Translations under genes and position numbers: made by a program
Shown: positions 1 to 8,013 of the stretch, piece after piece
How the letters are laid out: each line of letters opens with the position of its first letter
Position numbering within the stretch: position 1 is the first letter of the stretch
Notes under the pieces: model-generated
What the model saw: the letters and a program-made list of their open reading frames with translations, nothing else
Told to the model about the DNA's origin: nothing
Database searches by the model: none
Assembly: GCA_013201155.1 (NCBI GenBank)
Contig: CP053716.1
Coordinates: 496,001 to 560,000 of the forward strand
Source of the DNA: Berryella wangjianweii
GTDB taxonomy: Bacteria > Actinomycetota > Coriobacteriia > Coriobacteriales > Eggerthellaceae
Length of the DNA: 64,000 bases
Reading direction: 5' to 3'

Positions 1-258
1 GAAGGCAGCGTGTGGCAGTACTTCGCGGTGCTGCCCGATGTGCGCAGCGTGGGCGTGATGGGCGACGAGCGCACCTACGCGCGACCGGTGATCCTGCGTG
101 CGGTGGAGTCAAGCGACGCGATGACCGCCGACTGGGCGAAGCTTCCCTACGAGGTGCTGACCCGCATCTCGGGACGCATCGTGGCCGAGGTACCGGGCGT
201 GAACCGCGTGGCGTACGACATCACCAGCAAGCCCCCCGCGACCATCGAGTGGGAGTAA
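1..258 (+). CDS. guaA: GMP synthase (glutamine-hydrolysing), C-terminal part, 5' cut by window edge
   Basis: The frame is open from base 1 and ends TAA at 256-258. The visible 85 residues match the C-terminal dimerisation domain of GMP synthase: [28 protein letters not shown] and the near-invariant ending KPPATIEWE. GuaA aminates XMP to GMP in the cytoplasm using ammonia from glutamine. The GATase and PP-loop domains lie outside the window. The 3' end of guaA is a known attachment site for integrative elements, and an integrase gene lies 1.1 kb downstream, so the last codons may be one att half-site. The call rests on the distinctive C-terminus and is secure. Confidence 0.95.
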   Translation, partial: EGSVWQYFAVLPDVRSVGVMGDERTYARPVILRAVESSDAMTADWAKLPYEVLTRISGRIVAEVPGVNRVAYDITSKPPATIEWE

Positions 259-334
259 AAAAGGCCTCTGAACTGGGTGCTTATCATCTGTCTCATCTAG
301 TAGCAGGTAACGTGCAAACCACCGGACAGTTTTG

Positions 335-757
335 GTGAGTAAATTTTCCGCGAAGTCCCTGAAATCATCGATTTCGGGGACTTCTTTTTTGCTTGTTGAC
401 CTACTCATTTACTCCCCAGTTAGCTCCATTTCGTACACAGGATGCGACTAGCTCGCACGAGATGCCCAAAAGGTGCCAATAGATGGACGATGCCGACGAG
501 CGTTTTTATAGCGTTTTGCGTCCGAGGCGCCCCGATTCCCAAAACTGGAACTCAGTCTGAACTCAGTGCCATTATTTGAAGTCGGTTTTCGCAAAAGTAC
601 AGGTCACTACTAGGGAGTAAATTTTTCGGAAAAACGCGGTCTAGAGTGTCAAAACCCGTTCGAAAACCAGAATCTTGAGGCTGGATTTACTCACCACCCC
701 CATCCCAAAAACCTGCCTTCAATGGTTTTGAGACCAGTTTTTTACTGGGGAGTAAAT
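335..757. repeat. Cluster of GAGTAAAT motifs in guaA-integrase intergenic region
   Basis: Bases 259-815 hold no gene I can support. Five copies of a GAGTAAAT core lie here in both orientations: near 337 and 614 on +, near 405 and 687 on -, and near 748 on +, most preceded by GG or GT. The end of guaA itself reads GAGTGGGAGTAA, so the motif resembles the putative integration core. Arm-type sites for the integrase, operators for the XRE repressor, or partial att duplications are all possible. The copies are seen directly; the role is inferred. Confidence 0.45.
352..390 (+). terminator. Rho-independent terminator downstream of guaA
   Basis: A 14-nt inverted repeat (352-365 with 371-384) around a 5-nt loop is followed directly by six T (385-390). 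It lies 94 bp after the guaA stop and points the same way. The stem is not the guaA stop region, so it may belong to guaA or may have come with the inserted element. Confidence 0.85.
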
Positions 758-815
758 GACGGCAACAAAAAACGAGGCCCTGCAGGACCTCGTGATGGCC
801 TGCGATCGCCCTCAC

Positions 816-1241
816 CTAACCTTTAAAGGATGCCTTCCAGGCTTCGTATTCCGCCTCTGAGACCTTGCCGGAGTCAAGGTCGGCTCGCATTCGCGCCCAT
901 GCTTTCAAGGCCTGAGAGAGCTTCTGAGAGCCTTCCACCTTTGGGTTTACTGCTATGCCGATACCATCTTCCGTCTCGACGGGCCTGAAGCCGATCTCGC
1001 CCTCGAGCCTGAAGACCATCTCAAGCGCACCGCGAGCGCCCACGAGGCCGGTATCCGCAAGTGCCTCCGGAGCGATATCCAGCGCCTTGGCGATGGCTTC
1101 AAGCTGGGATTCGCTTGGCATGCGGAGCCCGAGCTCGTAATTGCGGATGGCCGACTCGGTGACGCCGATCTCCTCCGCAAGGCCCTTCTGGGTGTAGCCC
1201 CCCGCTTTCCTGTAGCGCCTAATGCGCTCGCCAACGCCCAT
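816..1241 (-). CDS. XRE-family transcriptional regulator
   Basis: A 141-residue protein with an N-terminal helix-turn-helix of the Cro/CI (XRE) type at about residues 5-58: GERIRRYRKAGGYTQKGLAEEIGV followed by ESAIRNYELG, where YTQKGLAE and ESAIRNYE correspond to the two HTH helices. The C-terminal half (70-141) matches no family I recognise. The ATG follows a GGAGG site at normal spacing. It is divergent from the integrase, with 76 bp between the starts, which is typical of an element-encoded repressor controlling its own promoter and integration genes. The GAGTAAAT cluster lies beyond its 3' end rather than in the divergent gap. A role in element control is inferred from position. Confidence 0.8.
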   Translation of the reverse strand: MGVGERIRRYRKAGGYTQKGLAEEIGVTESAIRNYELGLRMPSESQLEAIAKALDIAPEALADTGLVGARGALEMVFRLEGEIGFRPVETEDGIGIAVNPKVEGSQKLSQALKAWARMRADLDSGKVSEAEYEAWKASFKG

Positions 1242-1317
1242 ACTGCCTCCGTCTCTGAGCTCGTTTTTCTACGGGACGAATTCTACAACAGCACGCTTGT
1301 TGGAATAGGAGGTTGGC

Positions 1318-2384
1318 ATGTCGGTGCGTCAGGAAGAGAACGGCACGTGGACTTCGCAGTTCTGGCTCCGCGATTACAACGGCGAGAGACGCCACAAGGT
1401 GAGGCGCGGGTTCGAAACTGAGGAGGAGGCTGCCGAATGTGAGAAGTCAAGCAAGCTCGATGCCGAGGGTTCGGTGAACTCCACCTTCGCGGCCTTTATC
1501 GAGGTGTACAAGAAGGATATGGAGCCCGTCTTCACGAGAACACCTGGATACAGAAGGAATACATGATCCACGACAAGCTGTTGCCCACGTTCGGCGAGAT
1601 GCGCATGGACGAGATCAAGTCCGTGGACGTCATCCGCTGGCAGAACAAGCTGATGGCGATGCGTAACGCCCACGACGAGCCCCACTCGCCCACGTACCTG
1701 CGCACCATCAACAACCAGCTCACGGCAATCTTCAACCATGCCGTGCGCTTCTACGGGCTGCGAAAAAGCCCTTGTTCGCGCACGACGAAGATAGGCTCTG
1801 ACAAGGCGGGCGACATGCTCTTCTGGACGAAGGGCGAGTACCTGAGGTTCGCGGATGCTATAGCGGACAAGCCAGACAGCTTCTGTGCGTTCGAGATTCT
1901 CTACTGGTGCGGCCTCAGGGTTGGAGAGCTGCTCGCCCTCACTCCGAACGACATCGACTCCAGACGAGCAGTCGTTTCAATAAACAAGTCATACCAACGT
2001 CTTAAGGGACATGACGTCATCACCGATTCGAAGACTCCCAAGTCCGTGAGAACAGTGGCGATGCCCGGCTTCCTCGTCGACGAACTTTCGGATTGGATCC
2101 AAGGCCATCCCGTTGCGCACGATGAGCGCATGTTCCCGTTCACGAAGGAGCGCATGCACCACGAGATGACGAGAGGCTGCAAGGCAACTGGCGTGAAGCG
2201 CATCCGCATCCACGACCTGCGCCACAGCCATGTATCCCTTCTCACCGACATGGGCTATTCCGCCGTGGCCATCGCCGATCGCCTCGGCCACGAGAGCACG
2301 GACATCACGTTCAGGTACGCGCACCTCTTCCCCGACAAGCAGGGAGAGATCGCACGCGCGCTCGACAAGGAAGGGAGAGACTGA
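1318..2384 (+). pseudogene. Tyrosine-family integrase interrupted by a one-base frameshift
   Basis: Two overlapping frames together form one integrase. Frame one (1318-1566) carries the N-terminal AP2-like arm-binding domain (GTWTSQFWLRDYNGERRHKVRRGF) and the start of the core-binding domain. Frame two, open to 2384, carries the rest of the core-binding domain and the catalytic domain, with Arg in CGLRVGE, HDLRHSH (HxxR), GHESTD and the Tyr in FRYAHL. Continuity (KKDMEP then RLHENTWIQKEYM) is restored by one extra C in the CCC run at 1525-1527. The start is set by AGGAGG before 1318. It is either a broken integrase or a homopolymer sequencing error. It would have catalysed insertion at guaA. 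The next gene overlaps its stop by one base. Confidence 0.85.
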
Positions 2385-2752
2385 TGCCCTGCCCTAACGA
2401 CCACAGAGCAAGGAGCGTCACCGTCTCCTTCCGCATGACGCCAGCGCAGAGCCGTTGGCTCGACGAGGTGGTCGCGGAGTCGGGGATGACGAAGCAGGAC
2501 TTCATCATGGCCCGCCTGCGCGAGGACGGAATCACCGTGGTGCCGAACAGGCGAATCTTCCTGGCCCTGCGAGATCATATGGCCGAAGTGCTTCGAGAAC
2601 TCAGGCGAATCGACCCTGGCGGCGAGATTCGCAGCGAGCTTATGGAGTCGATTACCCGGCTTACGCGCGAGTTCACCGAGCTGCGCGGTGAGGAAACCGC
2701 CGATGTCGTGGCAGAGAGGCTCGAGGGCATCATCGGGTTGCAACGCCACTAA
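2384..2752 (+). CDS. MobC-like mobilisation / ribbon-helix-helix protein
   Basis: A 122-residue protein whose first half resembles the MobC-type relaxosome accessory family: RSVTVSFRMTPAQSRWLDEV, then SGMTKQDFIMARL (about residues 9-45), a ribbon-helix-helix fold that binds DNA near the transfer origin. The second half is helical and charged. The ATG overlaps the integrase stop by one base (TGATG), implying translational coupling. No relaxase follows in the window, so if it acts in mobilisation the partner must be supplied elsewhere or has been lost. It could instead regulate excision. The family call is by eye. Confidence 0.6.
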   Translation: MPCPNDHRARSVTVSFRMTPAQSRWLDEVVAESGMTKQDFIMARLREDGITVVPNRRIFLALRDHMAEVLRELRRIDPGGEIRSELMESITRLTREFTELRGEETADVVAERLEGIIGLQRH

Positions 2753-3118
2753 TGTTCGGCGTGTATTGTGACGATGGGCTCATCTCTTGTTGCTATCGAG
2801 CAATGTAACCTCGTCGCCGAGATCTCCGAGCGAACCTCCTCTGCTGCTTCCGCTCGTTGCGCTCCATGCCTTGAGCGTGCTTCCAAACCTCCTGAGCGCC
2901 GGCTCGCTCTCTGGGCTATTCCTTGGACTCTGCAGGCTCATCGAGGACCCCTACGGCCGCAAGGGCCGCAAAAACTTTTCGAGTGGTTTCTGAATTCATT
3001 GCTCGAAAACTCGAGCCCTCCGGGTTTTGCTTCCTCCCTTGCAACCTCCGGGAACCCCGATGGCATGCGAGCCACAAGGTTCGCCACAGGGGCGGGCCGA
3101 AACCTTAGGAGGTCAACA
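2753..3118. other. 366-bp region without a supported gene
   Basis: A frame runs through from 2768 in phase with the next gene, but its residues look non-protein-like and a strong ribosome binding site sits just before 3119, so I treat it as leader. It contains an interrupted inverted repeat (TTTTCGAG near 2974 and CTCGAAAA near 3002). A transfer origin next to the MobC-like gene is conceivable, but I see no nic-site consensus. Confidence 0.4.
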
Positions 3119-3469
3119 ATGGAAGCTATCAACACCAAGGCAATGAAGGGTATCAAGGGCTATCTCGAGCGCAGGGGTTTCGAAATCCTCGAAGAGAACT
3201 GGGCACACGGCGGCGACAGCATCGACTTCATCGCCAACGAAAAGGACGACCTGGTCTTCATCGGCTGCCAGCTCCGTCAAAACAGCGGCGAGGGTTTCCC
3301 CGAGGAAGTTCTCGATCGCGACTCTCTCGAGCGCATGGCGACATCTTGCCTCACCGAGCACCTCGACTCCAGTGATTGCACGGTCAGGTTCGACCTGGCG
3401 AGCATGCTAATCCTCAACGACAGCAGGGCCCTTCTCCACCATCACCGCAACGCACTAAGCGAGCTCTAG
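3119..3469 (+). CDS. YraN-like (UPF0102) predicted nuclease-fold protein
   Basis: A 116-residue protein. The N-terminal half resembles the YraN/UPF0102 family, which has a restriction-endonuclease-like fold: MKGIKGYLERRGFEILEENW, then a conserved-looking DSIDFIAN strand (residues about 37-44) that would carry the acidic metal-binding residue, then LVFIGCQLR. The C-terminal half (TVRFDLASMLILND) is also YraN-like. The start is fixed by AGGAGG 7 nt upstream of 3119. It is the last gene before a perfect terminator, on the same strand as the integrase and MobC-like gene, so it is probably element cargo. YraN function is not established. The key Lys of the PD-(D/E)xK motif is not obvious here. Confidence 0.55.
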   Translation: MEAINTKAMKGIKGYLERRGFEILEENWAHGGDSIDFIANEKDDLVFIGCQLRQNSGEGFPEEVLDRDSLERMATSCLTEHLDSSDCTVRFDLASMLILNDSRALLHHHRNALSEL

Positions 3470-3475
3470 AAGCTC

Positions 3476-3507
3476 GCAAAGCCGGGAGCTTCGGCTCCCG
3501 GCTTTGC
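3476..3507. terminator. Perfect 14-bp hairpin with TTCG loop between convergent genes
   Basis: Bases 3476-3489 pair perfectly with 3494-3507 around the stable tetraloop TTCG. It lies 6 bp after the YraN-like stop and 70 bp from the stop of the convergent AlbA-domain gene. No clear T-run follows on either strand, so termination strength is uncertain. Confidence 0.75.
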
Positions 3508-3574
3508 CCGGCGGGGCAGCTGGCACCGACCTCCGCTGGCTGGCTCGCCGAGCGGGCGCTATCTACGACAAGTG

Positions 3575-4825
3575 CTAGACCCAGCGATATTCCTGCAGTA
3601 GCTCAACAAGAGTCGCTGACATCTTGGCCTGATTGACGAGCATGTCGCCATACCCATCAGAGCACTTTTCGTCCAGGTGTTTCGGCCCGAGGTAAAAACG
3701 ATCCTGCCTTTCCCACCTATCCTTGAAAGTCTTCCAATACTGATGAATCCACGATTCAAACTCCTTGCGCTCCGACTCGTCTTTAAAAATGGGGATTGTT
3801 TCCAATAAGCGATTGTAGTCCCCAAGAGCCGAAGCTCCTTCCTTACTGTCGTCCAACTCAAACCGGAGCAGATGCAACTCAATTGAATCTTGGTAGTAGC
3901 AGCCATATGGCAACAACTCATCCATTTGCCAGCGTACTTCGGAATCGTGCAGCATATGCAACTCAGGCGCAGGGACATAGAGGTGGTCAGAGTATGCACC
4001 AATCACTTCGCACAACATCGTTTGACGATAATAAAAATGAGCTGTCCACCAATATGGCTTATCAAAGAACGGGCTGATTAACATGAAGTACTCGTAGCCA
4101 TCCCGATCCTCATCGTGACTTCTTGTGAATGTGAACTCAGGGTAATCTTTGTGGTAGTAACAGTATGAAAAAGCGATATCTTCTTGCAGCTGAGAGGGGT
4201 ACGTATTAGTCCAATCTTCTGGGCGTTTCATCAATTGGATAAGCCTTTCCATCGGCATCTTGTCTATGCCAAACCGCCTCCGCCATAGCTTTTCGGTTGC
4301 TAAAGGGGTTGCAGTCTCGTTCCTGGCAGTATTAACATCCTGCGACCTCGTATAAATCGAGCCCGCTCGTACTGTTTTTCTACCGTTTCCAAAATCGCGT
4401 GACAGATAGTACGGAACCGCATTGTCGTCGGGGTCAATGACAATTACGTCAATCTCGCAACCAAAATTGTTCAACGTGAGGACTTCGACACTTGGATAGG
4501 TTTCCGACCAGTGAGCAGAATGAAGGGTGTCGATGAGTTGCTGGGTGTTCTTCCTTCCATCTGCGCCAACGCCGCAATAGGCGCAGTCATCACTAACGCC
4601 ATAGATAAGGTATGCTCTACGCGCTTCTGGATTGTTAGCGAGACAAATAACATCATGAACGAGATCCTCGGTATCGCGAGGCCAATCTTGCTTGAAATCC
4701 CAATAAGACCCTTCTCTATTTCGAGATACAAGATTGGCCACAATCGTTTTTAGAGATTGTTCATATGAATCATATGCTCTCGCCACCATGACGCCATCAA
4801 CTTCCCTCTGCTCAGTCATCCTCAC
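3575..4825 (-). CDS. AlbA_2/Schlafen-type domain protein linked to the restriction-modification pair
   Basis: A 416-residue protein. Residues about 25-170 resemble the AlbA_2 (Schlafen-like putative DNA-binding) domain: an acidic GSYWDFKQDWP start, AYLIYGVSDD and a later IDPDDNAVPYYLSRDFG strand. The remainder, rich in Tyr/Trp/His, matches nothing I recognise. It lies 15 bp downstream of the methyltransferase on the same strand, so the three genes form an operon: endonuclease, methyltransferase, this gene. Base composition is clearly lower in GC than the host genes. Start could be GTG at 4825 or ATG at 4819. A role in phage defence or in modulating the RM pair is plausible from context only. 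Confidence 0.6.
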   Translation of the reverse strand: MRMTEQREVDGVMVARAYDSYEQSLKTIVANLVSRNREGSYWDFKQDWPRDTEDLVHDVICLANNPEARRAYLIYGVSDDCAYCGVGADGRKNTQQLIDTLHSAHWSETYPSVEVLTLNNFGCEIDVIVIDPDDNAVPYYLSRDFGNGRKTVRAGSIYTRSQDVNTARNETATPLATEKLWRRRFGIDKMPMERLIQLMKRPEDWTNTYPSQLQEDIAFSYCYYHKDYPEFTFTRSHDEDRDGYEYFMLISPFFDKPYWWTAHFYYRQTMLCEVIGAYSDHLYVPAPELHMLHDSEVRWQMDELLPYGCYYQDSIELHLLRFELDDSKEGASALGDYNRLLETIPIFKDESERKEFESWIHQYWKTFKDRWERQDRFYLGPKHLDEKCSDGYGDMLVNQAKMSATLVELLQEYRWV

Positions 4826-4840
4826 GAAGCCCTGTACCGC

Positions 4841-6280
4841 CTAATTAAAATCAAACGGAACGGACAGCAATTCTTTCGGCTCTAGCTTCCTCAATCCGCC
4901 GCCATATTCGCGCCCAGAACTAATCAACGTGTCGGCAGAGATTGAATTCAACGAACTGCATATCCGATCAATCTGCTCGTCGGATAGATTGTGCTTGGGA
5001 TAGAGACCCAGATAAGCCGTAGTCACTACGGCGCGAGTTTTATTGCGCACGAATCTAAAAGGCTGATCGTTTGACCTGCTCATGTATGTACACACGATAG
5101 GTGCGGGCTCACGCTGCTCAACTGAGTACCATTTCTTTCGATGAGTTGCCGTGTAGCCGTTCCTAACCTTACTAGGGCACGAATCCAAGTAATCCATGAG
5201 TGATGCTGGCAGGTCTTCTTCGTTGCATGTATTCGGTATGCTCAACAAAGCCCTGCCATAGTCTTTTGGCCAGCCGTTCTCATCAGTAGCAACGATGTTG
5301 TCCCTCATGTAACGTGGCGCCGGCAAAACGGGAATTAGCCATTCGTCATCGATGCCCAGTTTGTGCCATTCTTCGCGTTCGCGAGTATAAAAAGATTCAG
5401 CACCCGTTGACAGTCCTCGCTTGACCTTAAAATAATCGCCAATTGTGGCATTTGTTTCGCTCGCCTGGTGATTAAAGTAGTGCTGCCATTTTTCGATCTT
5501 AGTCAATTCCTCGACCGTTACGTAATCAGACTTCGAAGGCGCATCAAACCTTCCAGCCGTAATTTGCACCTTTGTCTCGGGAGAGGGCTTCTTTCGACGA
5601 ATAACTAGCACGCATGATGAAACGAGTGCATCAGAAAACTGCAGGTCATCATTGTCAAAGAAATGAATTCGCTCGACCGTAACCTCGCTCGTAATGAATT
5701 CTTTAATCTTTTTGCCGTAGTTCACCGAAAAGAGCTCAGATGGTATGAGCCACGAAGCAATTCCTTCGGATTTTAGCAGCATTGTTCCAGCAAGAATGAA
5801 ATACGCATGAAGACCTGCCAGTTGAGAAAGCTTTATGCCGCTCATTTTGCCGGCTATAGCTCCGTATTCCTTCTTTTCTGCCGACGAGAGGTGGTGGTGC
5901 CTTGAGTATGGAGGGTTCGTTACCAACAGATCAAACGCCGGCAGCGTCTCTACCGTATCAAAGAAGTTGGCATTGATAACTTCGGTTCGGCTATCTCGCC
6001 ACAATTCATCGGCGATTTCAAAGACCGGGACATCCTTTTCAATACCCGTAATTGATGCGGTGGAATTTAGCTCTTCGAATGCCGAAATGAACGCACCTGT
6101 ACCGCAGGAAGGCTCGAGAAAACGCTCCGGACTTTCGACTCGCGACAATGCGTCGCGAGTAATCTGAAGAGCCAGCTCATACGGAGTAGCGAACTGCCCC
6201 TTCGTATTTCTCTCTAGCTGATTGTGTTTGCTGTCGTAATCAAGCTGTAGTTTTTGCCTATTGAGTTCTTGGCCGATCAT
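4841..6280 (-). CDS. Type II N6-adenine DNA methyltransferase (TaqI/Eco57I-like class)
   Basis: A 479-residue protein with the SAM-binding motif I FLEPSCGTGA (54-63), the acidic motif II strand TGIEKD (78-83) and the catalytic NPPY motif at 122-125, in the order of gamma-class N6-adenine methyltransferases. The C-terminal half (about 280-479) resembles the target-recognition region of TaqI-like enzymes. It would methylate adenine within the site cut by the adjacent endonuclease, protecting host DNA. The ATG overlaps the endonuclease stop as ATGA, so translation is coupled, endonuclease first. The GC content is well below that of flanking host genes, indicating transfer. Family is secure; the recognition site is inferred from the partner. 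Confidence 0.85.
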   Translation of the reverse strand: MIGQELNRQKLQLDYDSKHNQLERNTKGQFATPYELALQITRDALSRVESPERFLEPSCGTGAFISAFEELNSTASITGIEKDVPVFEIADELWRDSRTEVINANFFDTVETLPAFDLLVTNPPYSRHHHLSSAEKKEYGAIAGKMSGIKLSQLAGLHAYFILAGTMLLKSEGIASWLIPSELFSVNYGKKIKEFITSEVTVERIHFFDNDDLQFSDALVSSCVLVIRRKKPSPETKVQITAGRFDAPSKSDYVTVEELTKIEKWQHYFNHQASETNATIGDYFKVKRGLSTGAESFYTREREEWHKLGIDDEWLIPVLPAPRYMRDNIVATDENGWPKDYGRALLSIPNTCNEEDLPASLMDYLDSCPSKVRNGYTATHRKKWYSVEQREPAPIVCTYMSRSNDQPFRFVRNKTRAVVTTAYLGLYPKHNLSDEQIDRICSSLNSISADTLISSGREYGGGLRKLEPKELLSVPFDFN

Positions 6281-7251
6281 ATTCCTGCCTTTTCAAAATC
6301 CTCAACACGGTGCTCCCAAATCCAATCCATGTGATTTGCTGCCTCGTATCCAAGGTATGTTGAATCAAAATAGCCACACAGAAACAAATACAATACGATG
6401 TCGTCTCCATAAGTAGCGCGAAGCTGAGTTACCTTTGTGTCCTCCTCTTTCCTACGCTTATTCGTATTGGCGAAATCACCGGCTGACTTGCACTCAACAA
6501 GCATCGGACGGGTTGCATATTTATCGAGCGGCATGATTACAACATCGATCGGGGTATTAACCATCCCGTCGCTAGCATCTCTTGCGTTTTTGAACATTGA
6601 CACGTTTTTGTGATAGGCATAAGTACCATGTGGCATGTTAAATGCGTCAACTGAAGAATATTCAAGATACGAATATCCTTTTGCATCAAGATAATCAGCA
6701 ATCACTTTAAGCTGCCGTGTTTCCTGGGCATTTCGAATGATTGGATCAGAAGTGCTGCCACAAAGCCGGTCTGCAACTACGGATTTGGCAACGAGAAGGT
6801 TGGTGTCTTCAGGGTTGTCTCCATTGTCGAGCCATGGCATAAGTTCTCGATCCAGAAGTCTGTTTATCACAGACAACATGGATGGGAGCTCGCGACCAAC
6901 GAAGGCCTCTTGATCACGTTTGCGTACTGGTAGCTTTCCCTCTTCCATATTTTTGACCCTCGAAGAACTCACGCCCGCTAAACCGGCAAGCCGATCTCGG
7001 GCAATTGGCGGAGCGCAAAGCATTCGCAACGTTGTCATTAAAGCCGGATTTTTCAGAAGCAAAGCCGGATTAATCGATTTCAAATCATCGCTCTTGTCAA
7101 ATAGGTCACTTACAGAGTCAATGCAAATCACTCGTGCGTTTTGGTACGTTTCTGGAGCAAACTCTAGAAACCAAGTGTTGTACTGTAGTACCGATTCCTT
7201 GGTGTCTTCATTCCAAGAATCGGGATTCCCCGCGTTTATCTTTATGGCCAT
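6277..7251 (-). CDS. XamI-family type II restriction endonuclease
   Basis: A 324-residue protein matching my recollection of the XamI restriction endonuclease family along its length: WNEDTKESVLQYNTWFLEFAP at the N-terminus, PPIARDRLAGLAGVSSSRVKNMEEG (about 97-120) with helix-turn-helix character, DRLCGSTSDPIIRNAQETRQL, then LVECKSAGDFANTNKRRKEE (about 250-270) supplying the nuclease E-x-K, and LFLCGYFDSTYLGYEAA near the end. XamI is known to recognise GTCGAC; whether this protein shares that site is inference. The start follows AGGAG. It is the first gene of the RM operon and overlaps the methyltransferase by 4 bp. A perfect 10-bp inverted repeat lies 16 bp upstream, probably controlling expression. 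Confidence 0.8.
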   Translation of the reverse strand: MAIKINAGNPDSWNEDTKESVLQYNTWFLEFAPETYQNARVICIDSVSDLFDKSDDLKSINPALLLKNPALMTTLRMLCAPPIARDRLAGLAGVSSSRVKNMEEGKLPVRKRDQEAFVGRELPSMLSVINRLLDRELMPWLDNGDNPEDTNLLVAKSVVADRLCGSTSDPIIRNAQETRQLKVIADYLDAKGYSYLEYSSVDAFNMPHGTYAYHKNVSMFKNARDASDGMVNTPIDVVIMPLDKYATRPMLVECKSAGDFANTNKRRKEEDTKVTQLRATYGDDIVLYLFLCGYFDSTYLGYEAANHMDWIWEHRVEDFEKAGI

Positions 7252-7266
7252 TTGGGCTCCTAGAAG

Positions 7267-7300
7267 AAATGGACTGCCAGCTTGTAATAACAGTCCATTT
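7267..7300. promoter_or_regulatory. Perfect 10-bp inverted repeat upstream of the restriction gene
   Basis: AAATGGACTG (7267-7276) and CAGTCCATTT (7291-7300) form a perfect inverted repeat with a 14-bp spacer, ending 15 bp before the endonuclease start. Operators in this place often limit endonuclease expression during establishment of an RM system. No separate controller (C) protein is seen nearby; the endonuclease itself contains an HTH-like segment and could autoregulate. Confidence 0.55.
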
Positions 7301-7359
7301 TATCAAAGTGCCCTGAGGGCAACTAGGGGCCTGCGTTTACTATAGCGAGCTCCCCTGTC

Positions 7360-7405
7360 ATTATAGCATATAACAGCACGATAACGTGCTGTTATATGCT
7401 ATAAT
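7360..7405. repeat. Perfect 21-bp inverted repeat with 4-nt loop, bearing TATAAT on both strands
   Basis: Bases 7360-7380 are perfectly complementary to 7385-7405 around ATAA. Each arm end contains TATAAT reading outward, so the element could hold divergent -10 boxes, or act as an operator or cruciform. No T-run follows, so a terminator is less likely. It lies about 108 bp upstream of the restriction gene. Confidence 0.6.
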
Positions 7406-8013
7406 TCTATTGGCAGCAAGCTTCCTATGTTGTGCGCACAAGCACCCAACATAGAGCTCGATCGGAGACGGGCCAACTTCCACTTCCCTCCACCAGCTTT
7501 TTGTGGCTGATGGAGGGGAAGGCCCGCTCTTGCGGTTATCCAGCCTATAGAAGAAGCGGAAACGAGCCCTGGATTGCTCCAGGAATCGTCTTTTACGCCT
7601 CGGGGTTCTCGTATTCCCGCTCTGCAGTGGAACCGGCTCGGGTGCAGGCATGCGATTGCCAGCGCAAATCAATACGCGGCACTAAGCCACAGCAAGTCAC
7701 CCTAAGGCCCAAATGGCGAAACTCTGTTGTCAGCTTGACCGGGTGGGGCCAATCTGCCCGATTGTTCGCTGTCACCCGAGTGACTATAATGATTCCAAGC
7801 AACCCGCCGGCGCCTTTGGCAAGCGTCGGCACGAGAAAGGCCCCGGTGCATGAAGAACTAGCGATGTTCATATCCACCCGAAAGCCAAGCGACATCGCTG
7901 GTGGCCATGCCTGCGGGTGCAGCATCGCATGCTCGAGCATCGTTCCAAAGCCACATACCAAAACTGGCAAAGCGCATAGCTGCCCCCATGGCCTCCCCAG
8001 GACCGGAGGCGAC
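7406..8013 (+). other. 608-bp gene-free leader upstream of the ABC-F gene
   Basis: No ORF here has a ribosome binding site and a recognisable protein. The frame continuing upstream from the ABC-F gene is open but unconvincing. The region holds a hairpin around 7478-7520 (CTTCCCTCCACC against GGTGG-like partners), a strong promoter at 7762-7790 and about 220 bp of transcribed leader containing a tiny ORF reading Met-Lys-Asn-stop at 7849-7860. Leaders of this kind upstream of ABC-F resistance genes often act by antibiotic-dependent attenuation; that is inference here. Confidence 0.45.
7762..7790 (+). promoter_or_regulatory. Sigma-70-like promoter with operator-like palindrome in its spacer
   Basis: TTGTTC (7762-7767), a 17-bp spacer and a consensus TATAAT (7785-7790). 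The spacer contains the perfect inverted repeat GTCAC-CCGA-GTGAC (7771-7784), placed where a bound repressor would block RNA polymerase. It drives toward the ABC-F gene. Confidence 0.7.

Noticed and set aside
2768-3118. N-terminal extension of the YraN-like gene
   Set aside because: Low-complexity Ser/Pro/Arg reading without similarity, while AGGAGG directly precedes the Met at 3119.
7432-8013. 194-residue N-terminal extension of the ABC-F gene
   Set aside because: ABC-F proteins begin just before the first strand; Met at 8014 has GGAGG, and the promoter at 7762-7790 lies inside the extension.
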